Shown: positions 10,324 to 20,309, counted from the first letter of the stretch. The stretch is 21,584 nucleotides of DNA from Azolla pinnata (GCA_037176905.1 JBBBWG010005925.1:5702-27285); one strand, 5' to 3'. The notes: generated by a model not told the origin, from the letters alone. Translations and numbers: made by a program.

Positions 10324-12708
10324 AGATATTAGAAGATATCTGTCACCTTTTCTTAGCTAATCCTGGGCAGTAATTTTGTTTTATGTTCTCCATCTGCTCC
10401 AGGTAATTTATCTAGAGAATGTTGTATAGATTAGATTTGTACTCTGCAATAGAAGGTTTCTTGAAAGCAAAGTGGTATTTTTGTCTTTTTCTTTATAGCT
10501 ACCTGTATATTTTTGAGTAGATGTTTTGAGTGCATCTCAGCTAAGCGTTGCTTGAGTTTAGAGTTTAGGGTTTAAACTGTACTTTGTAGTAAACCTCGAG
10601 GTCTTGATGATGATTTAGATTGCCTTGTTGTTTTCAGATATTCTAGCTAGAGGTGTGTTTCCAACCACAATTCTGCTGCATGGAAGTTAATGTAGATGAT
10701 GAGACATGTTTTGTCAATTTTAGTCTAAGGTTTATTGTTCTTTTCTTTCCGTATAATTCAGCTTTCTGCTTAATCCACTTTCTCACAAAACACCCCGCCA
10801 ATAAAGTAAATCCCTTAGTTTCTTCTGTTTTAAACCATGAGAATATCCAATCATTAATTATTGAAGGGAACACCTTGAAGGTTGCAATGCCACAACCTTG
10901 CTGAAGGCTATAATGTGCGTGGTTGGTTCATTTTATTGATCAGTAATATGTACATATAGCTGCAGTTGACTTCATGTAATGTGTCTTATCGGATATTCTT
11001 TAGTTCAAGATTTCAGACTGACATTATCAAAACCCAATTCTGTCTACGACAATAGATATGTCACTGTTGTAGACATTGGCTGGTGGTATACATTTCGTTC
11101 ATTACATGTATAGGCAAGTCTAAAAATGCCATTATGATTGGTAAACCTTGAGATAGCTTAATGCGTCACATGCATGGGCCTCATGACTGGTGATGGATCA
11201 TTTCTTTTTCTAAGTAGAAGGGGTATGTTATTCCATTGGCTTGGAACTAATAAGGGGTATTGTTACGCCATTTCTTTCATGACATTGATATAGTTGATAG
11301 ATCATTATGGTCCGTGATGCATGACTGTTCTGGGTTCTACATTTGCCAATCTCCTCTTTCATGGATTTTCCATTTCTAAACTTAGAAGAGCTTTTATCCA
11401 TTTGGAGCATTGGGAAACTAAGCAATCAGGCTTCTATGTTACTTATACTTGATGGTTTCTTGATTCAATGATAAGCTGACAGATACGCAGATCATATTTC
11501 CTAAAACTCAAAATCCTTCTTCAATATTGTGTTGAGAATGGCCATTGAAGCTATTCCATGATAGTGACAGAATGCTTAGCAAGCGCGATTCAAGATCACT
11601 TTAGAATGAAGTGAAAGCCCTAATTACAGAAACATGCAAGCTTGGCATGTACAAGCGGATGAGTGTTATAATGATATACTGGTCATCTCTCTTGTACAAT
11701 TGTTTGTCTTCAGTTTTTATTCTTTCTGTTGTTTTAATTACCCCACGCTTGCAATGATTTTCAAACATTTCAATGAATTAAATTCATATTGTAGATCAGC
11801 GTTTGTAACTACTTTAGTATTGACTAATTTCAAGAATTTCAATGAATTTTGTGGTTTTTAATACCATTGTGGAGTGCCCTGTATGTGGGTTCGAGTATAC
11901 TAAAGATTGGGCACGACTGCTACTGAAGATGCTGCTACCATGTACTCTGTCCACCAAATTTAAGTTGAAAGACCTTGGTTTGAGAAGAATTTTTTTAGTG
12001 GTGTTACTGAAAGAATACAATGTTGCGTAAAGCCTGGAGTTATAACTATTTTGCTTAATGAGCTCCAATTCTAGTGATTTAAAATTAAATAGTAGCGTTA
12101 AAACATATCCATTCATCGATAATTTATATAGTAAGATAGTCCCATGTAATTTGGTTATATTTGCATACACTCTTGGAATACTGATAACAAATTCTCTTCT
12201 AGATTCTTTAATGATCTATGCCTAAAATTTCTTTGTTTGTACTCTACAAATCTTGTCTACTTTTTTATTTCCTAATGTAAAATAAATGGAACAAGTTTGT
12301 TGTATTTAAATACACATGGAATGGATGAACATTTTCGTTGTAGTGTTGTGAATTATATCGTCTCTTGAACTCCCTTGCGCAAGTTATAAGAAAGGTGTTG
12401 TTACGGACACATCAATTGTGAACTACGATGGAATTAAGATGATGAGGCCATGAGTGATGTGGTTAAAAACTCTAGACGTTGGGAGTGACGAGAGCATGAA
12501 GACAGATAAATATGTAGAATAAAACAATAGTACTAGATTGGTATGTCAATAATTGGTGTTAAATCCCTCGGCAATGATAAGAAATGTTAAAAGTATTAAT
12601 ATTGTGGGTTTGAAATATATGAATTAGATCATTACATAACATTCTAGAAACTTTTGGAACTTACTAGATCTTTTTAGAGATATGTGACTTGAGAAAAATT
12701 CTAGATAA
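10324..12708. other. Alba 3' UTR and AT-rich intergenic DNA
   Basis: After the TAG at 10321-10323 there is no defensible gene. A TTTAGGGTTTAAA telomere-like motif lies near 10563. Small open frames near 10650-10900, 11228-11425 and 11634-12170 have no recognised domains. One short reading at about 11960-12000 resembles a copia reverse-transcriptase segment but is too weak to call. Confidence 0.5.
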
Positions 12709-12726
12709 ATATATATATATATATAT
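12709..12726. repeat. (AT)n microsatellite
   Basis: Nine AT dinucleotides, ending just before ATGCATG. Confidence 0.85.
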
Positions 12727-13887
12727 GCATGTTTATATTAGGATGGTTAAGTAAGACATATTCTTGAGGTAAGGTTGTGAGTTTCATCCTCAGTAACTGT
12801 ATATTTTATGTTACTATATTGTGACGGGTGTCTTCTTCCTTTGTGTGTAGACAACATGAATTTACCCAACAAATCCTTGAAAACATTGCAATTAGTAAGC
12901 ACTTGTGCGGATCTAACCCCTACGGTGTGGTGTGGGTCAATATTGGACATGCATCATATGATACAACCATCTCATGTTACAAGAAGAATTATTTTCCTAG
13001 TCTATAAATGTAACACCTTTAAATTGCTTGCCATAGTTAATCTGTTTATATTACAGTGGCTTATCCATTATAACGCATTTTTATTATTTGAATGATTGTT
13101 GATTCGTAAACCCTATATCACACATTTAGTTTCATAGTGGATGTAAACATCTTTATTATAAAAAGACAAAATTGGCCTTGAGACACGAAAAGCTTGAGCT
13201 TGTTTGTTGCAAAGAGCATATGCATATGAGAATTGGTAGGACTATTTGTTCAACTTGAGGTGCAGTTAGTGATGCTTAAATAATGTTGTATTAACAATAA
13301 CGGTTATTATGCTATCTAGGTTGAATTAGTCGCCGTGTAGAAAATTATGATGGATGTTTTACATTGAATACTTTTCAAAGAAGTTTGTTGAAGTGCATTT
13401 ATTTACGTTCCGATAACTTGCCATTTATCAAGCTATGAACCACCAATCAAAGTCACGTTCTAGCTCATATTTTGATCCATCTACATTTCAATTAGTTGCT
13501 TGACAAAATCCCAAATCATGCTGTCGATTTGCATTCTTTTTTTCTCACAAAGATACTCTACTATCATTGGATCGAATTTGAACACCCCGTTACAAACTGT
13601 ATATACAAGGGCCAATCATTACATAATTAGAAGTCGGTATCCATCTACATTTCAATCAACTAGCTGTTATACACATATCAACAATCTGCAAAGTTACTCA
13701 AGTGAGTGTGACATTGGAATCTGAACATATTAAGCTATTGATTCAAACATGGCAAATGGATTAGAGGATAATTGATGCGATAGCAATGATGTCTTTTGAC
13801 ATACCAATTGATCTCGTTATATTCATAATGTCACTATACTCTTAAAGACATGACAATACTCGATATGAGAAGCATATGCTATTACTA
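12727..13887. other. AT-rich intergenic DNA
   Basis: No gene is supported. A stretch at 12741-12795 has a faint tRNA-like (SINE promoter) look, dealt with under the findings. The open frames at 12747-13095 and 13500-13724 lack recognisable content. Confidence 0.5.
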
Positions 13888-14245
13888 CATCAGTTGGAAT
13901 CTGTAGACTAACCGAGTGAAATAGCTAGGATTGAAACTTGGGAAATCGAAAGGATCATGAGGGATTTTACTTGATTTTGAACTTCACATATTCGACTTCA
14001 CTAATCACAGAATTTTATTTGCACTAAACTGGTGTTTAATGATCAGCTTTATAGAATTGCAAGAGTACTACAAGAACCAAGCCGGTAGATCAAGGATATA
14101 AAGTTATGGCTCGCACGAAAGGTTTTATTGAATAGGGTTAATCAGGCTTGTATAATAATTCGACATGCATCAAGCACATTATATATTATGAATTAATAGC
14201 AGTGAAGCAAGGAATATGGAAGCTGAACACAAATTTAATCATGAT
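13888..14245 (-). repeat. Tandem duplication, copy 1 (358 bp)
   Basis: This copy starts CATCAGTTGGAATCTGTAGA and ends in TTTAATCATGATC. It repeats nearly base for base in 14246-14603, with scattered substitutions and small indels. Read on the minus strand it is the 3' flank of the terpene synthase pseudogene: it contains the last codons (Asp-His-Asp-stop), an AATAAA and AT-rich 3'-UTR-like DNA. Confidence 0.9.
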
Positions 14246-14603
14246 CATCAGTTGCAATCTATAGACTAGCCGAGTGAAATAGCGAGGATTGAAACTTGGG
14301 AAATCGAAAGGATTGTGTGAGAATTTACTTGATTAGGAGCTTGACATGTTCGACTTCATTAATTACAGAATTTTATTTGCATTAAACAAGTGTTTAATGA
14401 TCAGCTTTATAGAATTGCAGAGTACTACAAGAACCAAGCGGGTAGATCAAGGATATAAAGTCATGGCTCGCACGAAATGTTTTATTTAATAGGGTTAATC
14501 CTTGTATAATAATTCCACATACAGCAAGCATATTATATATTATGAATTAATAGTTGTGAAGCAAGGAATATGGAAGCTGAACACAAATTATTTAATCATG
14601 ATC
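14246..14603 (-). repeat. Tandem duplication, copy 2 (358 bp), adjoining the MTPSL 3' end
   Basis: Second copy of the unit, starting CATCAGTTGCAATCTATAGA. Its right end joins the body of the minus-strand terpene synthase pseudogene, whose stop codon is at 14594-14592. It is therefore the original location, and copy 1 is the added one. A minus-strand AATAAA at 14486-14481 could be a poly(A) signal. Confidence 0.9.
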
Positions 14604-15626
14604 AATGGCATTATATCGTGCTGAAAGCCATTGCCATTCCACCCTATCTGCAAGCCAATGGGACATGCATTGAAGGTACTTACCGATTTGCTCCGCTTCG
14701 TTAAATGTAGAGATGGCGGATCTGCTTATGCATTGCTGATCCTGACAATGTCAAGCGCCTGCAAGACAATGGCAGCTGCGATATCGTGAATCAAGATCGA
14801 ACCACAAGTGGTATCGCCGATGATCATCGGACGTTGGAAGAGAAGAGCGGGCACGAGGTTGGTCAAGTCGCCTTGGGCGAGCTCCTTTTGGAAGGAGAAG
14901 GCATCATTGACAAAACACAATGTGGAAGCAAACCGCGGTTGGAAGTTGCGCAAAGAAGAGGGTGGCGAAGGAGGTGATTGGAAAGGTCTATGCCCATTGC
15001 GAATTCGGAAAGGACGCTAGTACACATGGGCCAGGCGATCGATCGAGTGAAAGCACAGGGCTTTGTACGTTAATTCGAGGTCTGGGATTTGGTTGCGCTG
15101 CCGATACGTCTGTACTTGCTCGATGTTAGCATGCAAGTAATCATTGATTGCCGATGCTAGCTACTGTTGCTAGTAACGCAAAGACATTCCCTCTCTTTGC
15201 ATGCCCTCCCACCATATTTGAGCCATCCCTCTTAGGACTTCCATGGCCTTATCACCACATAACTTGATCGAATTCGAATCGACATTGCTGACATGGATCT
15301 CCTCCTTAAGCTTCTTCATGTTGTCGCCAACATCTGATTGAACTTGGAACGCATCCATCAACCCCTCCACCAACTCCTCCGAAGCTTTCACGTCAGCTCC
15401 CATTTTACATGGATTGTCGATGTAATTGTTGAGCACGAAGACCCACACTAGTTGCTTCATGAGCAGTGGTGCCATCAGCTTGCGCTTTGCGGTGCTTAGC
15501 AAGTGAATGTTAGACTTGACCAGCTTGCCATAGCCAAGGATTGTGTTGGTGCCACCAAGATCATGCAATATTTGATCTTTCCATGCATCTAGCTCTTGCT
15601 TCAGCTCCTCGGACATTAGATGAACT
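14592..15626 (-). pseudogene. Microbial-terpene-synthase-like (MTPSL) pseudogene, 5'-truncated
   Basis: Read from 15626 down to the TAA at 14594-14592, the parts of a class I terpene synthase appear in order. They are a helix ending in LVWVFVLNNYID (aspartate-rich DDxxD position, here NNxxD), EELVEGLMDAFQ, WWEGMQREGMSLRY, a hydrophobic piece RSIAWPMCTSVLSEFAMGID with LLRHPLL, the NSE metal-binding motif NDAFSFQKE followed by GDLTNLVPALLF, and finally HWLADRVEWQWLSARYNAID. The family cyclises prenyl diphosphates; MTPSLs occur in non-seed plants. Defects: two TAG stops (15172-15170, 15163-15161), a frame change near 15045, another near 14965 and a third near 14740, plus loss of both first aspartates. 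About 24 residues before RSIAW have no obvious place in the family. The N-terminus is missing because a copia LTR begins at 15627. It could be read as exons with odd introns, but no good splice sites explain the frame changes, so I call it a pseudogene. Confidence 0.75.
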
Positions 15627-16262
15627 TGTTGAGGTATTCTACCCACAACATGTATTCATACTATAGTTTGTGTGTATGTGTGTGTAAAAGGGGCATATAA
15701 GTTAAGTGATACCCAAAGGCCAAACTTTACCTTAGGTGTGAAATGCTCTTATCATTTTGAAAGGAACAAACCCCAGAAATGAGAGGGAGCCTTTTGTGTA
15801 TACAAAGGCTTCGTTGTGAAGGGTGAGGCACACACTTCTAAAGACATTTTTTTCTCTTAACACTCTTTTTCACACACCCCTCTTAGGGACTCTTTGGAAT
15901 ACATAGCTCCACTTCTACTCCTTATCTTGTGGCAAGGAGACAACACTGCAAGCGTCATCATCCTTAACACTACTTGTGGTTTGTGAGTTCTTTTTTTTAT
16001 GTTCTTGCTTTGTGTTCTTTATGTTAGAGTATTTGTGAGGACACTCTAAATTTCATTCTTGTATTATTTTTTCTTTAAAAGTGGAAAGGTTTTGGACTAC
16101 ATCTTATAGTCTTTCCTATCTCTTTGAGAGGTTTTCGCATTAAAAAGTTTGGTGTCTTGTTTGTGTTATTTTGTTCTACCTTAGACTCTTACCTCCTCAA
16201 TCTAGCTTGGAACCAACCATTCTTTCTTTTTTCTCTCTCCCTCTCTCCCTTATTTCCCAACA
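15627..16262 (+). mobile_element. Ty1/copia retrotransposon 5' LTR
   Basis: The LTR starts TGTTG and ends CAACA, a 5-base inverted repeat with the usual TG..CA ends, 636 bases long. It is followed after two bases by a primer-binding site. A TATAAG near 15696 may belong to its promoter. The left edge cuts the terpene synthase reading frame, so the insertion is younger than that gene. No matching 3' LTR is visible before the window ends; the element is either truncated or extends beyond it. The flanking five bases on the left are GAACT. Confidence 0.8.
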
Positions 16263-16264
16263 AA

Positions 16265-16277
16265 TGGTATCAGAGCC
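16265..16277 (+). other. Primer-binding site complementary to initiator Met-tRNA
   Basis: TGGTATCAGAGCC is the standard plant copia primer-binding site, complementary to the 3' end of tRNA-iMet. It sits two bases after the LTR end, as expected. Confidence 0.92.
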
Positions 16278-16279
16278 AA

Positions 16280-16590
16280 ATGGAGGCCAACCTAAGTAGA
16301 ATTGTTTGTCTAGGTGGCACAAACTACCATAAATAAAAAGGGAAGATGAAATATTTGCTTTATATTAAAAATTTGTATTTACCCATGTTTGGAACAAACC
16401 AGATGATTTGTTTATCGATAACTAGACTTTCGAAAATGCCAAAGTTTGTGGTTTCATTAAACAATGGGCAGAAGACAATGTTTTAAATCATATTGTTAAT
16501 AAAATTAATGCTAAATAGTTATGGACTAAACTTAAAACTCTATATACTTCAAATACCGAAAATAATAAGTTATTTTTGCTAAAACAAATA
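16280..16590 (+). pseudogene. Decayed copia gag (N-terminal part)
   Basis: From ATG 16280 the frame reads MEANLSRIVCLGGTNYHK and then meets TAA at 16334-16336. After a one-base frame change near 16388, typical copia gag features follow: KPDDL, VCGFIKQWAEDNVLNHIV, a LWTKLKTLY segment and NNKLFLLKQ. Two further stops, TAG at 16423-16425 and 16516-16518, break it. At least two of the three stops fall where the family usually has Trp, as G-to-A changes in methylated DNA would give. The reading ends in the repeat array; no protease, integrase or reverse transcriptase is visible. It is a dead copy. Confidence 0.8.
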
Positions 16591-17700
16591 ATATATGTAT
16601 ATATATACACATGAATATGCAGGTATGCATGTATGTATACATATACACGTAAATATGCATCATGCATGTAAAAAAATAAATGAATATGCATGTATTCATG
16701 TTTATCTAGATGTATATGTATGTATTTATGCATATACATGAGACTATGTAGGTATGCCTATATATATGGATGAATATTCATGTATGTATGTAGCTGCAGG
16801 CTAATATGCATGTAATGTATGTATATATTTAGATGAATACTTATCATAGATTTACATATACACATGAATATGCGTGTATGTATAGATATATGGGTGAATA
16901 TACATCATGCATATAACTAAAGAGATGAATATGTACATGTATGATGTGCATTCACCAACATATACATACATTCAATGAGTATTCACCGTCGTCAACATAT
17001 CTATACATGCATATTCACTTGAATATGCACTTAATGTATGTATATACATATTAACACTCATCATACATGTACATATCCTTTATGCATATATGCATATGTA
17101 GGTAAATATACATCATGCATGTACAAAACAAATTAATATGCAAGTATGCATGCATATGTTGATGTACATGCATGTATATATGCATATACAGGAGAATATG
17201 CAGGTATGCATGTACATGTAGGTAAATATGCATCAATTGTATAACTAAAGAGATGAATATGTAATGTATGAGGTGCATTCATCTATATATACATACGTTC
17301 AATTAATATTGACACGAATCTACATACATACATGCATATTCACCGGGATAGGAAAATACAAATGGATATGCATGTATTAATCTTGTATGTATGTAGATGT
17401 AGGCTAATATGCATGTATATCTAGATGTATATACATGTAATGTATGTATATATAGATGAGTACTTATCATACATGTATATATGCACATGAATATGCATGT
17501 AATATATTTATATATAGATGAATACTTATCATACATGTACATATACACATGAATATGTATGCATGCATGTATGTCTTCATATATAGTTGAATATTTATGT
17601 ATGTATGCTGTTACAATTGAATATGCACGTGTAAATGAAAATGCAGGTATGCATGACATTAATATGCATATTCATATACATCATACTATGCATATTCAAA
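16588..17700. repeat. 1.1-kb ATGCATGT/GAATATGCAT repeat array
   Basis: The array consists of degenerate GAATATGCATG, TATGTATATACAT and ATCATGCATGTA words in shifting order. Longer blocks recur: ATAACTAAAGAGATGAATATG appears at 16913 and 17241, 328 bases apart, each time followed by a similar TGTATGAKGTGCATTCA stretch. GGCTAATATGCATGTA occurs at about 16799 and 17400. The array follows the broken gag without a clear boundary. All open frames through it are simple-sequence artefacts rich in Tyr, His, Met and Ile. Confidence 0.85.
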
Positions 17701-18556
17701 TTCACTGTTTAGGTCGTCGCTAATGGCATCGCTTAACAAAGTTCTATACATATTTGTGACATATATACACTAGAAGGTATTGTTAAGGGACGCCTCCAGG
17801 CTAATTAAAAACTAAGTTTTTAAAAAAAGTTCAAAACTTTTGAGGGAAACTTTTTGATCATCTTCTCGTCTATAAGTCAGCTACCTGAACCTGGAGGACC
17901 GCCTACCAGCCGCCTACCCGTCTGCTACCCATTTGCTACCCATTTGCTACCGGCCTGCTGTTGGACCTAGGGATACGCTTCATGTCTGCTATCCGTCTAC
18001 TACTTGCCATGGAAGATATTGAAGCTATTGCTAAACAGGCTGCCTACTACATCTAAAGTTGTCTTTTAGTCACATGGACATCAGGTATGTCTTCCTCAAA
18101 TTCATGAAACTCGGTGTACATTTTCTCCATGAAACTTGAATTCATGGTTTTAATTGAATAAGTAGGTGGTTTATGTAATTTAAGTCGATGTTTGTTTGTA
18201 TCTTCTCCCATATTTTTTTGTTGGGAAGAGCTTGATGATCATAATTTAACCACCACATATCTAACCACAACGTGACAAATCTGGTGCAAGTAGGCAGCAT
18301 TGATTCATGCCAAAAAAAGTCAAAGTAGAATTTCAAGAATTTCGGAGGCAAGCTAGGGTTAGGGTTTAGGATGTTGACATGTTTGTTTGTGGCATTCAAT
18401 CCCCTAGGAAAAAACCCTAAGCCTAAATTGGAAGTGAGAAGCCCTTTCGATGATAGCGCTCGAGATGACGGTAAAGAATAGAGATTTGATGCCATTAGCA
18501 TCTATAATGATTTAAATATCTTTTGTTCTTTTATTCCTTATTTACTTTTACTGAGC
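17701..18556. other. Gene-less stretch after the repeat array
   Basis: No gene is supported. It holds the short minisatellite at 17899-17964 and a telomere-like TAGGGTTAGGGTTTAGG at 18354-18370, with AAACCCTAA nearby at about 18414. A 119-codon minus-strand frame (18142-18501) has no recognised domain, and I do not call it. Confidence 0.45.
17899..17964 (+). repeat. 11-bp minisatellite, six imperfect units
   Basis: Units of the form YYKSCTACCCR follow head to tail (CCGCCTACCAG, CCGCCTACCCG, TCTGCTACCCA, TTTGCTACCCA, TTTGCTACCGG, then a diverged one). Related words TCTGCTATCC and TCTACTACTTG continue for about 40 bases. The run is GC-rich in an AT-rich setting, so it may be part of a transposon end. 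Confidence 0.7.
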
Positions 18557-18960
18557 ATGGAGAAACAGCTTGAAAGTTTGCCAACTACCATTCTAGGCTT
18601 GCTTCTTACAGCTCAAGGTATCTACACAAATTTAGGTCTCTTTAAAGAGGAATGTGATGAGCAAATGGAAATTTTGAAAATGTTTTCCTTAAAAGAGTTT
18701 CAAAATTACGTCATTAAACTAATTTATGTCTACATGAAAAGATTTACCCAGACGTGTACTACACCCTCCATAGGCTCCGCTATTATTGAGCCCGTTGCAC
18801 TAGCCGGCAATACCCACCCATCGCCTACTGCCACCGGAGATGTTGTATAGGCTACAACCTCAAGTGGTGTAGCAGCTGACTCACCAGTTGCTACACTAGT
18901 CGGTGCGCCAGAACCAACATCACACCACACCCTTGGCTCAAGAATACCTAGGTTTATCTT
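18557..18960 (+). pseudogene. Unrecognised open frame, possibly the 5' part of a CACTA accessory ORF
   Basis: A 97-codon frame starts MEKQLESLPTTILGLLL and passes through a helical, mixed-charge part into a Pro/Thr/Ala-rich stretch. It stops at 18848-18850, while the same frame continues with similar composition (SSGVAADSPVATLVGAPEP) for some 35 more codons. I recognise no domain. Its position ahead of the transposase-like piece at 19175 suggests the low-complexity linker that such transposon proteins often have. Confidence 0.25.
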
Positions 18961-19174
18961 ATTTCATAATCAATTATCTAAGGCAATAGGTTTAATTTAA
19001 ATTATAAATTATATTAAAGCATTTGGCCAAGATTGGAGGTAATGTTGCTGGTCTGAGTAGCCACTCGGCACCTATTCGAAACAAGTATTAGATTTTGAAC
19101 CTAGTTTATTTACTTGTATAAGAATTCATGTATTATGTATTGAATCTTATTTTGACAAGTCTAGGTGATCTCGT

Positions 19175-19564
19175 GTGAGGAGCTTACCGACTTCAACCCT
19201 TGAAGCAGATCAACCACCGACGCCTGAAGCTTACTCCCAAACACGCGTAGGGTCTCTCAGCATAACTTGCGAGATTGATGAGAAACTCAACATAGTTTGC
19301 TTTCGAGGTGTTACATTATTAAAGAGGAGGTTAAAAGATCTAGTTGAATCACACTTACCACAAGTAGAGACTCTTTTGAGATATATTAAATTAAAGTTAA
19401 GCTTAAATTTTCAAATGATAATCAATGTCTAAATGTTTATATAATTTATTTTTTAGGATCAAGATGAGACATATAAGAAGTTTGTCATTGAGGCCTTACA
19501 AAGGGAGTTTGAAAGAAAATGGCAAATAAAGCCAATTGTGAAAGAGATTTCAAGTCTCCTTTGA
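19175..19564 (+). pseudogene. Plant transposase-like fragment (Ptta/En/Spm, Transposase_24 type), tentative
   Basis: Two in-order pieces are seen. The first (to about 19430) has DEKLNIVCFRGVTLLKRRLK, LVESHLPQVET and LLRYIKLK. The second (from about 19457, just after a TTTTTTAG acceptor-like run, to the TGA at 19562-19564) has KKFVIEALQREFERKW. The pattern of a helix with short hydrophobic motifs, a 'W/L..I....K' step and an 'L...F...W' end resembles the plant Ptta/En/Spm protein often carried by CACTA elements. No intron that joins the two pieces in frame is convincing, and the protein is short. It is probably a decayed copy. Resemblance is by eye only. Confidence 0.35.
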
Positions 19565-19833
19565 CATAGAAGGGATTGTGCTCAATATTTATCAAGATCC
19601 TTGTATATTTCAAATTTTGTTTATTATTTCATGATTCATGTCTTATTTGTATTGTTCATAATTTAGTCCCCTTGACTAAGTCTTAAGATAATCGATCCCT
19701 AAATGTTTTACGTTCACCATGAGACTCTCTTTCTCACCCCCCCATAACTTTAGGAATTTGTGAAATACGAGTTAAAATATGTGTCGATTACCTTTTTTTT
19801 ATAACAATCTCACCTACACCTCCAAATGTGGGT

Positions 19834-20309
19834 TTATGGTGAATTTCCATGATATATATCGACATACATATTAGAATCTTCAATGTCCTCCCTTAATTCC
19901 TGGTGCTCTTCCTCTGTAATATCAAGTGGAATTACTAATTGTAGCTCATCAAACTCTAAACTATCCCAAACTTCACGCTCTTCATTTCTATTAGATCTTC
20001 ATCATTGTCTTCCTAGTATTCAGCCTCTTCATTAACGTTCACCAATGACTCATTTACTGTAGACATGTTACAAATTAATATATTTGAATTAACATCACTG
20101 TCTATATGGCAAGAGCTTAGGGTTTCTGTACTTGAGTCGAATGTTCGCCTTCCTCGTGGATTAATATGCATAATTTGCCACCATGAGCTCTCTGATAAAT
20201 TTGGATTTTTATAAAAGAAAGCTTGTTGAACATGCATAGGCAAAATATACAGTTCCTTGGATGCACGTAATAACTTCGTTGAATCTACTGACCATGTAAT
20301 AACCCACAC
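19834..20309 (-). pseudogene. CACTA transposase C-terminal remnant (DUF4216-like)
   Basis: The minus-strand frame from 20309 reads TKLLRASKELYILPMHVQQA, then FFYKNP, SSWWQIMHINPRGRRTFD and an acidic NVNEEAEY ending at a TAG (20015-20013). After a frame change the acidic tail resumes (WDSLEFDELQLVIPLD, then EEEHQELREDIEDSN) and ends at TAA 19836-19834. The order 'PYILA.QA.QVFY..DP....W.VV...PR' followed by an acidic tail is that of the DUF4216 region near the end of plant TNP2-type CACTA transposases. The catalytic part is absent from the sequence to the right, so this is an isolated relic. It points tail-to-tail at the fragment ending at 19564. Confidence 0.5.

Noticed and set aside
11940..12030. 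Reading STKFKLKDLGLRRIFL, reminiscent of a copia reverse transcriptase segment
   Set aside because: Only about 14 residues match, the flanks do not continue the family pattern, and the region has no other retroelement sign. A chance match is likely.
14647..14684. A GTAAGTACC / TTGCAG pair that looks like a 36-base intron in the terpene synthase pseudogene
   Set aside because: It is too short for a plant intron, and reading straight through gives the expected C-terminal W..W...RY region in frame.
18142..18501. A 119-codon minus-strand frame starting MLMASNLYSLP
   Set aside because: No recognised domain. It runs through telomere-like repeats and AT-rich DNA, and is not supported by splice sites or neighbours.
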